DNA from: Nocardia miyunensis NBRC 108239
GTDB lineage: Bacteria > Actinomycetota > Actinomycetes > Mycobacteriales > Mycobacteriaceae
Assembly (NCBI RefSeq): GCF_001613065.1
Contig: NZ_BDBQ01000077.1
Span: forward strand, 1-63,350
Length of the DNA: 63,350 nt
Direction of reading: 5' to 3'
In this document: positions 16,455-24,528 of the stretch, in pieces
How positions within the stretch are numbered: the first letter of the stretch is position 1
How the letters are laid out: each line of letters starts with the position of its first letter
Position numbers and translations under genes: made by a program
Notes under the pieces: generated by a model
What the model saw: only the letters and a program-made list of their open reading frames with translations
Told to the model about the DNA's origin: nothing
Database searches by the model: none

Positions 16455-17000
16455 TCAGAGCGAACGTTCACCGATTCGCTCGTGCAGCAGCAGGAAGCTG
16501 TAGGCCGCGAGGGTTTGGGCGTCGGTGATCGCGCCGGTGCGGATCATCTGCTCGACGGTTTCGCGGGGGAACCAGGACATGTGCATGTCCTGCTCCTCGG
16601 GTTCGCGTTCGGGTTCGCCGTGGGTGAGGTCGGTGGCGAGGTAGATGCGGCCACGCTGGCTGAGGGTGCCGGGGGCGGTGTCGAGCAGGCCCAGGTAGGT
16701 CATCCGCGCGGCGCGCAGGCCGGTTTCCTCGCGGAGTTCGCGATGGGCCAGTTCGACCGGGTCGGCCGAGGCGCGATCGGGCAGGGTGCCTGCCGGGAAC
16801 TCCCAGCAGCGTTGTCCGAGTGGATATCTGAACTGTTCCACCAGGAGCAGGCGATCCTGTTCCCGCGGGACGATCATCGCGAAATCGGGTCGGGTGACCA
16901 CGCCGTAGATGCCGGTGGATCCGTCGGGGCGACGGATGTCGTCCTCCCGGACCTCGAGCCACGGATTGGTGTAGACAGTGCGCGATCCGAGCGTCTCCAT
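16455..17000 (-). CDS. NUDIX hydrolase, ADP-ribose pyrophosphatase-like
   Basis: Hydrolyses nucleoside diphosphate derivatives, probably ADP-ribose-type substrates. The Nudix region reads FPAGTLPDRASADPVELAHRELREETGL in outline: REL-x-EETG metal-binding helix intact, with the GX5E spacing extended by a loop. The N-terminus YTNPWLEVREDDI is typical of ADP-ribose pyrophosphatases. The start is placed at the ATG at 17000, where family similarity begins; an upstream ATG at 17111 would add 37 residues of non-family sequence. The gene upstream on the same strand encodes an ANTAR protein. Confidence 0.8.
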   Translation of the reverse strand: METLGSRTVYTNPWLEVREDDIRRPDGSTGIYGVVTRPDFAMIVPREQDRLLLVEQFRYPLGQRCWEFPAGTLPDRASADPVELAHRELREETGLRAARMTYLGLLDTAPGTLSQRGRIYLATDLTHGEPEREPEEQDMHMSWFPRETVEQMIRTGAITDAQTLAAYSFLLLHERIGERSL

Positions 17001-17181
17001 GCGGAAATTCTGCCCGAGGATCGGGCGCGCCGCCGTGAGGTCGTATCGGGCGGCGACCAACCGGCCCGTCTCGGACCGATCAATCGTGAACCAGGGCAAG
17101 CGGATCCGCATCGAGCTGACACACTGGCCCGGGTCTCGAGTTGGAACGTGGACCTGCGTCGAGCCGGGGTATCCGACCCGG

Positions 17182-17469
17182 TCAGGCCGGGGTCGGCATA
17201 TCGGCGGGGCGGGCGAGCAGGTGGCCCCAGGCGGTGCGGGCTACGGCGGCGGAAACGTCGAGGGTGTCGACCGGCGGTTCCGCCCCGGCTAGTTCGACCA
17301 GGGCGCGGGCCAGGCCCAGGGTGGGGACACGGTGCTGACGTGCGGTGTCGAGGATTTCGGCGAACGCCTCGGCGGGACTGTAGCGGCGCAGTGCGACCAG
17401 AACACCTTCGGCGGTGTCCAGCATGCGGGCGTCGTTGCGGTGGAAGGTTTCGATGGCGGGATACGTCAT
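17182..17469 (-). CDS. Small stand-alone ANTAR-domain protein
   Basis: 95 residues. The ANTAR pattern, a three-helix RNA-binding antitermination module, is visible from about residue 15: DTAEGVLVALRRYSPAEAF, then LDTARQHRVPTLGLARALVEL. No GAF or receiver domain is attached, so any signal input must come in trans. ATG at 17469 with AGGAGA 11 bp upstream. ANTAR proteins bind paired hexaloop hairpins in leader RNAs; no such hairpin pair was identified nearby. Downstream lies the NUDIX gene on the same strand. Confidence 0.65.
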   Translation of the reverse strand: MTYPAIETFHRNDARMLDTAEGVLVALRRYSPAEAFAEILDTARQHRVPTLGLARALVELAGAEPPVDTLDVSAAVARTAWGHLLARPADMPTPA

Positions 17470-18164
17470 GATGCTCAGGTCTCCTGCGGCGTCGGTGCCG
17501 GTCGATGATGCGGTTTGTGAGGGAACTGCCTACGCCTCGATGGCGTCCGGCCGGGACGGCCGGAAGAACGGCTGGGTCAGCCGCCGCAAGGAATGCGGGC
17601 CGCGGCAGGTCGAGGGGATCTACATTGTCGAGCCGGACACTGATGCGGATGCGGACTGTCGACGGATGTCATATTCTCGTCCCTCACCTCCTCACTGCCG
17701 AACTACTGTCGCCGGGACGCAGATCGTCGCCGGTTGTGAGCACAGAGATGTACCACCGCGAAAAACGAAGAGGCCACCCGCTCGACAGGGTTTCGGCAAA
17801 CGCACGAGATGTTCCGGATGTGGACGGCCACCCGAGAGCCCACACGTGCCGTGGGTGCCCCGGTCGACCTCGGCGCGTACGGGGACGTTCCGAGATCACT
17901 AGCCTGTATTCATGCAGGAGCCTCACCCTACGAGGTGCTGACATTGCCATACTGAGCCCGCCCGCGCCGGAAGTCAAGCAAGATCATTTCCCGGGTTCGG
18001 GAGTTCGAGACTCGTTGTGGATCAGCCGGTTTCGCCCCGGGTCGGCCGAACGAGTGTGTCGGTGAGGGTCGTTAGGCTGCGCGCGTGAACGGAGCGAAGC
18101 GGAGTGAACCATCGACACAGTGCGCCTCGCGCACGACGGAACCGAGCGCCGGCGAGGTGGCGTC
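17470..18164. other. Long spacer without a convincing gene
   Basis: About 690 bp upstream of the ANTAR gene (minus) and the methyltransferase (plus), so it should contain both promoters. A minus-strand 31-codon frame (17577-17672) follows GAGGTGAGGGA and could be a leader peptide, but the sequence is unremarkable. No repeats or stable hairpins stand out. Confidence 0.35.
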
Positions 18165-18848
18165 GTGAGCGAATCCAACCTCGTGGAACATCCGGACATA
18201 CCCACCACCAGGACGGCCTACGACGAGGTGGCGGAGCTGTACGCCGGCATGTTCGCCGATGCGCTGGCCGCACAGCCGTTCGATCGCGCGATGCTGGGCG
18301 CCTTCGCGGATCTGGTGCGGGCAGACGGGTCCGGGCCGGTGCTCGATGTCGGCTGCGGTCCCGGACGAATCACCACCCATCTGGACACGCTCGGACTGGA
18401 CGTGTCCGGTATCGATCTGTCCCCGGAGATGATCCGGCTGGCTCGGGCCGACCGTCCGGATCTGCGCTACGAGATCGGCACGATGGAGAGCCTGCCGCTC
18501 GGCGACGCCGCCGTGAGCGGTCTGGTGAGCTGGTACAGCATCATCCATCTGCCGCCGGAACGCGTGCCGAGCGTACTGGCCGAATTCGCGCGGGTGGTGC
18601 GTCCGGGCGGGCGGTTGCTGATGGCGTTCCAGGCCGCGGACGACGAATCGGTCGACGTCCAGCCCTACGATCACCGGGTGGCCACCTCCTACCGCTGGTC
18701 CGTGCGCGGGATGGCGGAACTGCTGCGTCCGCGCGGCTTCACGGTCATCGCCCGGATGCATCGCGAACCCGATCCGGACGAACGCACCCGGCACTGGTAT
18801 CTGATCGCGACCAGGCAGCCCTGGGCCGACTCGCCCGAGCAGGGGTGA
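18165..18848 (+). CDS. Class I SAM-dependent methyltransferase
   Basis: 227 residues. Motif I is VLDVGCGPGRITTHL, followed by GIDLSPEMIRLAR (post-I acidic residue) and VVRPGGRLLMAFQ. Similar to generic Methyltransf_11/25 proteins acting on small molecules. GTG at 18165 is the favoured start; an ATG at 18120 would add 15 residues of low similarity. It lies 30 bp upstream of the FAD-dependent oxidoreductase on the same strand and may be co-transcribed with it. Substrate unknown. Confidence 0.8.
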   Translation: MSESNLVEHPDIPTTRTAYDEVAELYAGMFADALAAQPFDRAMLGAFADLVRADGSGPVLDVGCGPGRITTHLDTLGLDVSGIDLSPEMIRLARADRPDLRYEIGTMESLPLGDAAVSGLVSWYSIIHLPPERVPSVLAEFARVVRPGGRLLMAFQAADDESVDVQPYDHRVATSYRWSVRGMAELLRPRGFTVIARMHREPDPDERTRHWYLIATRQPWADSPEQG

Positions 18849-18878
18849 TCGCGGCCGGATTCGTGATATCCAGGGCAG

Positions 18879-20414
18879 ATGCGAACCTCGTACGACGTCG
18901 TCATCGTCGGCGGCGGCCACAACGGGCTGGTGGCCGCGGCGTATCTGGCGCGGGCCGGGCGTTCGGTCCTGCTGCTCGAACGCGGCCCGCACACCGGCGG
19001 CGCGGCGGTATCCGAACGGGTCTTCCCGGAGTTCGATGCGCGATTGTCCCGCTATTCGTATCTGGTGAGCCTGCTGCCCCGGCGGATCGTCGAGGATCTG
19101 GGACTGCGGTTCGCCACTCGGCGTCGGCGGATCTCCTCCTACACCCCGGCCGGGCGGGCGGGTCTGCTCGTGGACACGGGGGATCCGTCCCGCACGCGCG
19201 AGAGTTTCATCCGGCTCACCGGTTCCGATGCCGATTTCCGGGCGTGGGAGCGGTTCTACGGGACGACCGGGCGATTGGCGCAGCGGGTGTTCCCGACGCT
19301 CACCGAACCCTTGCCGACCCGGAGCGAATTACAGTGCGCCATAGATGATTCCGCGGCCTGGGAGGCGATCTTCGAACGGCCGCTCGGCGAGACGATCGAA
19401 ACCGCCTTCACCGACGACACGGTGCGCGGGGTCGTCCTGACCGACGCGTTGATCGGCACCTTCACCCACGCCCACGATCCGTCGCTGCGACAGAACCGCT
19501 GCTTTCTCTATCACGTGATCGGCGGCGGCACCGGCGACTGGGACGTGCCGATCGGCGGGATGGGCGCGCTGACCGACGCGCTCGCCGCGGCCGCGCGGTC
19601 CGCGGGTGCGCGGCTCATGGTGGACAGCGCGGTGCACGCGATCGAAACCGATGGCGGCACAGCGGAAATCCGCTACGCGGGTGGCACGGTCGGCGCACGG
19701 CACGTGCTGGTGAACGCCGCCCCGCACGAATTGTCCCGGCTGCTGGGCGATTCCGCGGCGCCGAAGCCGGAGGGCGCGCAGCTCAAGGTGAACATGCTGC
19801 TGAATCGCCTGCCCCGGCTGCGCGAGGACGTCGATCCGCGCGAGGCGTTCGCCGGGACACTCCATATCGCCGAGGCGTATTCACAACTGGAGAGCGCCTA
19901 CCGCGCCGCCGAGGCCGGCAGCCCGCCGTCCCGGCCGCCATCGGAGATCTACTGCCACACCCTCACCGACCCGTCGATCCTGGGCCCGGAACTGGCCGCG
20001 CGCGGTATGCACACCCTGACATTGTTCGGGTTGCACACCCCGGCAAGGCTTTTCGCACACGATCATGATCGCGTGAAACAGGACGTCCTCGACGCGACCC
20101 TGGCACAGCTGGATTCGGTTCTGGCCGAACCGATTCGGGACTGTCTGGCCACCGATGCCGCGGGGCGGATCTGTCTCGAGGCCCGGAGTCCGCTCGACCT
20201 CGAACGCGAGATCGGGCTGCCGGGCGGGCATATCTTCCACGGCGATCTGAGCTTCCCGTATCGCACCGACGACGATCCGGAACCCGCCGCCCGCTGGGGT
20301 GTGCGGACCGGACATCGCAACGTATTCCTGTGCGGCGCGGGCACGGTCCGGGGCGGCGGGGTGAGCGGTATCGGCGGCCACAACGCGGCCATGGCCGTGC
20401 TCGAAACCCGTTGA
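18879..20414 (+). CDS. Phytoene desaturase-like FAD-dependent oxidoreductase
   Basis: 511-residue flavoprotein. The N-terminal dinucleotide-binding motif is DVVIVGGGHNGLVAAAYLARAG followed by LLLERGPHTGG; the C-terminus LCGAGTVRGGGVSGIGGHNAA is the FAD-binding signature of the CrtI/PYROXD2 (NAD(P)/FAD-dependent amine oxidase) family. No crtB or crtE gene is nearby, so carotenoid biosynthesis is not implied; many actinobacterial members of this branch have unknown substrates. ATG at 18879. The gene ends 3 bp before the convergent methyltransferase. Confidence 0.8.
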   Translation: MRTSYDVVIVGGGHNGLVAAAYLARAGRSVLLLERGPHTGGAAVSERVFPEFDARLSRYSYLVSLLPRRIVEDLGLRFATRRRRISSYTPAGRAGLLVDTGDPSRTRESFIRLTGSDADFRAWERFYGTTGRLAQRVFPTLTEPLPTRSELQCAIDDSAAWEAIFERPLGETIETAFTDDTVRGVVLTDALIGTFTHAHDPSLRQNRCFLYHVIGGGTGDWDVPIGGMGALTDALAAAARSAGARLMVDSAVHAIETDGGTAEIRYAGGTVGARHVLVNAAPHELSRLLGDSAAPKPEGAQLKVNMLLNRLPRLREDVDPREAFAGTLHIAEAYSQLESAYRAAEAGSPPSRPPSEIYCHTLTDPSILGPELAARGMHTLTLFGLHTPARLFAHDHDRVKQDVLDATLAQLDSVLAEPIRDCLATDAAGRICLEARSPLDLEREIGLPGGHIFHGDLSFPYRTDDDPEPAARWGVRTGHRNVFLCGAGTVRGGGVSGIGGHNAAMAVLETR

Positions 20415-20417
20415 GCC

Positions 20418-21194
20418 TCAGCGCACTACGGAACGGATCACCATCGTGGTCAGCGGCAGGTCGAATTCGCCGTCGCCGAGTTCGGGAACGCCGCGCAGGT
20501 AGTCGGTGATGGTGTCCAGCAGCACGGCCCGCTCGGCGGGCGAGATCACCAGCGTGTGCGAGTGGGTGCCGATCGTCGCGGCGAGGCTCGCCGCGGTCCG
20601 ACGCTGCGTATGCGGGAAATCGGCCCGCACGAATTCCTCGAACAGCGGATGCGCCACGACCCCGCTGGACGTGCGAGTCTGGAAGGAGACCGAGGATCGG
20701 GACAGGCGGTCCAGCTCGGCGACCCACTCCACCCCGACGTCGTGCATGTTCCAGAACGCGGCGAACACCCCGCCGGGCCGCAGCACGCGGGCGATCTCGG
20801 GGAACGCGCGTTCCTGGTCGAACCAGTGCAGCGCCTGTCCGACGACGACGGCGTCCACCGAATCATCTTGCAGCGGAATGGATTCCGCACTTCCGGCGAG
20901 CGCCTTCACTCCCGCGTGGCTGCGCTGGAATTCCGCGCGCATCGCCTCGTCCGGCTCCACCGCGACGACCCGCGCACCGACCGCGAGCAGGCCCGCGGTC
21001 AGCTTGCCGGTTCCGGCGGCCAGATCGAGCACCTCGGGATCTCGGTCGCCGAGCGGCTCCAGCGCCCACCGGATGCCGGTGAGCGGATAGTCCGGCCGGT
21101 GCTCCTCGTAGGCGACAGCCTCGGGACCGAAGGACTTCGCCCGGCGCGCCCGCAATTCGGTGTCGTCCGCATTCCATTCGCTCGCACTGGTCAC
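20418..21194 (-). CDS. Class I SAM-dependent methyltransferase
   Basis: 258 residues. Motif I VLDLAAGTGKLTAGLLAVGA, post-I VVAVEPDEAM, and ARVLRPGGVFAAFWN give a Methyltransf_11-type fold. VVVGQALHWFDQERAFPEIAR is characteristic of the trans-aconitate/ubiE-like branch with a conserved HWF. Convergent with the FAD oxidoreductase, with a 3-bp gap, and 48 bp downstream of the divergent orientation start of a small membrane protein on the same strand. Substrate cannot be inferred. Confidence 0.8.
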   Translation of the reverse strand: MTSASEWNADDTELRARRAKSFGPEAVAYEEHRPDYPLTGIRWALEPLGDRDPEVLDLAAGTGKLTAGLLAVGARVVAVEPDEAMRAEFQRSHAGVKALAGSAESIPLQDDSVDAVVVGQALHWFDQERAFPEIARVLRPGGVFAAFWNMHDVGVEWVAELDRLSRSSVSFQTRTSSGVVAHPLFEEFVRADFPHTQRRTAASLAATIGTHSHTLVISPAERAVLLDTITDYLRGVPELGDGEFDLPLTTMVIRSVVR

Positions 21195-21242
21195 GCCGAT
21201 CCCTCCACCTCGCTCGTCCCCGCAACGTCCCGCCTGGTCATG

Positions 21243-21767
21243 CTAATGCTCGGCGGTGTGTTCATCGTGCGAAGCGTCGGGGCGTTCGAAGATGGACATA
21301 CGCACCCGCCACATCCGCGGCGGCTCACCCCGGCCGCTGCGCGCCCAGGCCGCCGCCATGGACAGCCGGATCAGCCGTCGGGCGGCGTAGAACAGCAGCA
21401 TGGCCAGCGGTAATTCGCCCACTCCGGCGGTCACCAGGGAGATCGGCAGGTCGGGGGTGTTCCAGTCCAGGACGATGTCGAACCAGGCGTCGCAGCACAG
21501 CAGCGTCGCGGTGACGATCGCCCACGGAATCAGGATCGGCCGTCGCAACCAGGCCCACAGCGCGGTCATCCCGATGGCGGCGACCAGGAAACAATCGAAG
21601 CCGACCCACGCGATGTCCCAGTGCGCGACCTCTCGATGCTCGGGCAGACTGGCCGCCAGATAGATGATCCACGCCAGCAGAAAGACGAAACTCCCGGTGA
21701 TCACGGCCAGGAACAGCCGTCGCAGATGAACCGCCGCGGGGTGGTTGGGAGTCAATGTGAGCGACAT
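21243..21767 (-). CDS. Four-helix integral membrane protein of unknown function
   Basis: 174 residues with four hydrophobic segments (about residues 17-39, 53-73, 78-97, 105-128), beginning LFLAVITGSFVFLLAWIIYLAASL, and a basic/His-containing cytoplasmic tail. No catalytic motif is recognised. ATG at 21767 with GGTAGATC-type spacing upstream. It lies upstream of the methyltransferase on the same strand (48 bp). Likely a conserved actinobacterial hypothetical protein. Confidence 0.65.
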   Translation of the reverse strand: MSLTLTPNHPAAVHLRRLFLAVITGSFVFLLAWIIYLAASLPEHREVAHWDIAWVGFDCFLVAAIGMTALWAWLRRPILIPWAIVTATLLCCDAWFDIVLDWNTPDLPISLVTAGVGELPLAMLLFYAARRLIRLSMAAAWARSGRGEPPRMWRVRMSIFERPDASHDEHTAEH

Positions 21768-22103
21768 GATCTACCTCCCGGCTGGATGAGCGGATCCTGC
21801 GACTGAGCTGATTATCCAGATCAACCGGCGTATCGACCGCAATAATTCCGGTGCGCGCCCGAACCTGGTCGATGAACCAGATCATCCCCGTCGATCGCGA
21901 CCGATCGGCCAGCCACGCCGGCGAGACGACGACCGGCATTCCCGGCCACGGCGGTCAGCGACCATCATCCGCCAGGCCACGCGCCATCGAATTCGACCGA
22001 CGGCGATAGTTCGGTCTCGATGACCACCCGCCAGGCGCGAGAGAGCGGCATCGAGGGCACTCGAGGCCGCGTCGCCATGCCGTTCCGCCGGACAGCGGAG
22101 CTC
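21768..22103. other. Gene-free stretch
   Basis: 336 bp upstream of the membrane protein and downstream of the SGNH hydrolase. Some AT-rich patches (TGATTATCCAGATCAA near 21810) could be promoter; no gene or repeat recognised. Confidence 0.35.
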
Positions 22104-22730
22104 TCAGCGCACGACCGGGAGAGTGGAGCCGGGCTCGGCGAGCCACAGCAGCCAGTACGGGACCATCAGGGCGGCGAATTCCTCGTAGCCCTCCGCGCCC
22201 GGGTGGTAGCCGTCGGCGTCGCGGATCGCGCGCATCCAGGTGTGGTTGTGCAGTAGTGGCTGATGCACCCGGACGTACGGAACATCCTGGGCGGCACAGA
22301 CTTCGGAGTAGAGAGCATCCAATTCGCCGATGCGCCTGTTGTGTTCGTCATCGGCGTTGGGCGGCGGGGCGACCACGAGACAGGTCCATTCACGTTCGGC
22401 CGCACGGCGCAGGATCGCGGCCAGATTCGCCGCCGAGTCCGGCGCGGGCACCCGCACGCGCCCGTCCTCGAGCAACGTGTCGTTGACGCCGAAGGAGAAC
22501 ACCACGCGCGCATCGGTTTCCGCGCTCAGGCGCGGTTCGCACTCACGCTCCCAGCGGGCCGCGATATCCGCCGACGTCTGTCCGCGCACCCCCAGGTTGT
22601 AGTAGGTGAGCGGTTGCCCGGCGCCCGCGGCGCGCATCGCGAGGCGACCCGACCAGCCCAGGAATCGACCATCCCCCATTCCGGCCACCAGTGAATCGCC
22701 GACGAAACAGATACGGACATCTCGGATCAC
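22104..22730 (-). CDS. SGNH/GDSL-type hydrolase
   Basis: 208 residues. Block I is CFVGDSLVAGMGD (nucleophile Ser), block II Gly in LGVRGQTS, block III FGVNDTL (Asn) and block V DGYHPGAEGY (Asp and His): a complete SGNH catalytic set. There is no signal peptide, so it acts in the cytoplasm. The GTG at 22730 starts the family-like sequence; the open frame extends further upstream but with no similarity. It is divergent from a 2OG-oxygenase/SDR pair. Likely esterase or acyl hydrolase; substrate unknown. Confidence 0.8.
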   Translation of the reverse strand: MIRDVRICFVGDSLVAGMGDGRFLGWSGRLAMRAAGAGQPLTYYNLGVRGQTSADIAARWERECEPRLSAETDARVVFSFGVNDTLLEDGRVRVPAPDSAANLAAILRRAAEREWTCLVVAPPPNADDEHNRRIGELDALYSEVCAAQDVPYVRVHQPLLHNHTWMRAIRDADGYHPGAEGYEEFAALMVPYWLLWLAEPGSTLPVVR

Positions 22731-22854
22731 CGAGTGATCGTTGCACGCGCGGGCGCGCGAGTTGCGGCAAAAGGCCGGAATCGGTGAGGGTACACCCCAT
22801 GCCGGCAGCCGGTACCCCATAAGATCGTGCTGGTTGGTCCGGGAGGGAGCACGA

Positions 22855-23631
22855 ATGGAAACCGAAACGCCGCTGCCGCGGTGGTTCACCGCTCTGCTGG
22901 CGCATCGTCGCTGGGTCCGCCGCACCCGTCCCTTCTCGCACATCTACGTGCGTGAGGTTTTCACGCCCGGGTTCTACACGCGGCTGGCGGCCGAATACGA
23001 GCGGGTACGCACAGATCGGCCCGAGCTGTTCGCCAAGGTGGCACAGAACTACGGCGCGACGGGCGCGAGTCTGAGCGAACTGCGCGACGGGCCGCTGGAG
23101 ATATTCCTCTCCCGCGCCTGGCACGATCTGATCGCCGGGGTGGCGGGTGTGTCCGACGTCACGGGGGACGTCGAGGGCTCGGTGCATCATCATCCCCCGG
23201 GCAGCCCGCGCGGCTGGCCGCACAGCGACCTGGCCCCCGCCTGGTTCCGGGCCCAGCCGCCCGGAGAGCACGGCGTGGGCCTGCCGGACCCGGGCATCGA
23301 TCTCAAGACCGGCGCGCGCACCCCCGGGGTGGACGCGCGCGAACTGGTCCGCGCGGTCGCGGTGCTGTTCTATCTCGGCAACCCGGACTGGCAACCGGGC
23401 CACGGCGGGGAGACCGGGCTGTACTCCGCGATCGGTGCGCCGAATCCGCAGCCGACGGTTTACGTTCCGCCGCTGAACAATTCGATGATCGTATTCGAAT
23501 GCACGCCGCGGTCGTGGCATGCCTTCGCCGGTGGCAACACCGCCGCCCGCAACAGTGTGGTGATGTGGCTGCACCAGCCACGCGAACAGGCGGTGCGCCG
23601 CTGGGAAGGTGCCGGAATTGCCGAATGGTGA
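22855..23631 (+). CDS. 2-oxoglutarate/Fe(II)-dependent oxygenase (prolyl-hydroxylase-like)
   Basis: 258 residues. The iron facial triad is visible as H-x-D in GWPHSDLAP and the distal His in PRSWHAF; the downstream Arg/Ser in AARNSVVMWLH fits the 2-oxoglutarate-binding position. This matches the P4Hc-like 2OG-Fe(II) oxygenase superfamily. ATG at 22855, 6 bp after GGGAGGGAGC. The downstream SDR gene overlaps its last 23 bp, implying translational coupling. Probably hydroxylates a small molecule or carrier-bound substrate that the SDR then oxidises or reduces; this is inference. Confidence 0.75.
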   Translation: METETPLPRWFTALLAHRRWVRRTRPFSHIYVREVFTPGFYTRLAAEYERVRTDRPELFAKVAQNYGATGASLSELRDGPLEIFLSRAWHDLIAGVAGVSDVTGDVEGSVHHHPPGSPRGWPHSDLAPAWFRAQPPGEHGVGLPDPGIDLKTGARTPGVDARELVRAVAVLFYLGNPDWQPGHGGETGLYSAIGAPNPQPTVYVPPLNNSMIVFECTPRSWHAFAGGNTAARNSVVMWLHQPREQAVRRWEGAGIAEW

Positions 23632-24409
23632 TCAGCGCCGGGTCGCCTTGGTGACGGGGGCGGGCGGTCTGCTGGGCAGTGTGTTCTGCGGGACGTACTA
23701 CCAGAGCTACGACATCGTCGCGGTCTGCCGCGACCGGGTGCCCGCGGTGCCTTCCCAGGAGGAGTGGTTCATCGATCCGCTCGCGCCGCGGGAAGCGTTG
23801 CCCGAGAACGCATCCCGAGTATTCGTCATCCGCGCCGATCTTACCCGGGAGGGCGAGGTGGAGCGGGTGGTCGATCTGGCGCTGGCCAAGTTCGGCGGGG
23901 TGGATCTGCTGGTGAACAATGCCGCGCGCATCGAACTGCAACCCAACGGCATGGTCGACGGGGACACCGCCCTGGACGAGTTCGAACCGCAGTTCGCGAT
24001 GAATGTCGGTGTGCCGCTGCGGCTGTCGACCCGCCTCGCGCAACGCTGCTGGCTGGGCGCGGACGTGGAGAACCGGAGGCGCAACCGCAACATCGTCAAC
24101 GTGTCGAGCCTGTCCGGATCGGAGGTGTATCCCGGCGGGCAGGCCATCTACTCCGCGACCAAGGCCGCGCTGGATCACCTGACCCGGCATCAGGCCTCCG
24201 AATTCGCCGAATTCGGTGTTCGGGTGAACGCCATCGCCCCCGACTCCTTCCCGTACCGGGTGCCGACCCAGAAGGTCGCCGCCGCCATCGCCGAACTCGA
24301 CGAGGCGAGCGTGACCGGTTTGGTCTTCGGCGTGCTCGCACCACGGGAGCCCGAAACCGCCGAGCCGGAAACCGCCGAGCCCGAAACAGCGGCGGAGCCC
24401 GCAAGCTAG
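23609..24409 (+). CDS. Short-chain dehydrogenase/reductase
   Basis: 266 residues. Nucleotide-binding TGAGGLLG, NNAA structural motif in LLVNNAARIE, and catalytic Ser with Tyr-x-x-x-Lys in NVSSLSGSEVYPGG and IYSATKAAL. The C-terminus ends in three PETAEPETA-type repeats forming an acidic tail of about 20 residues, an odd feature for the family. The GTG start at 23609 lies inside the end of the 2OG-oxygenase gene, so the two are translationally coupled. Confidence 0.8.
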   Translation: MPELPNGDQRRVALVTGAGGLLGSVFCGTYYQSYDIVAVCRDRVPAVPSQEEWFIDPLAPREALPENASRVFVIRADLTREGEVERVVDLALAKFGGVDLLVNNAARIELQPNGMVDGDTALDEFEPQFAMNVGVPLRLSTRLAQRCWLGADVENRRRNRNIVNVSSLSGSEVYPGGQAIYSATKAALDHLTRHQASEFAEFGVRVNAIAPDSFPYRVPTQKVAAAIAELDEASVTGLVFGVLAPREPETAEPETAEPETAAEPAS

Positions 24410-24528
24410 CCCCGCGGCAGGGGGCGGCGTGTTGCCCCTGACGCGCCACAGGGCATCCTGCATACTCACAGCTAGTCGACCGAGAGGACCGACGCAGCTC
24501 TCCCTCGATCCGAAAGTTCCGAAACGAC

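Noticed and set aside
17577..17672. 31-codon minus-strand leader peptide with a good ribosome-binding site
   Set aside because: Sequence unremarkable, no terminator structure after it.
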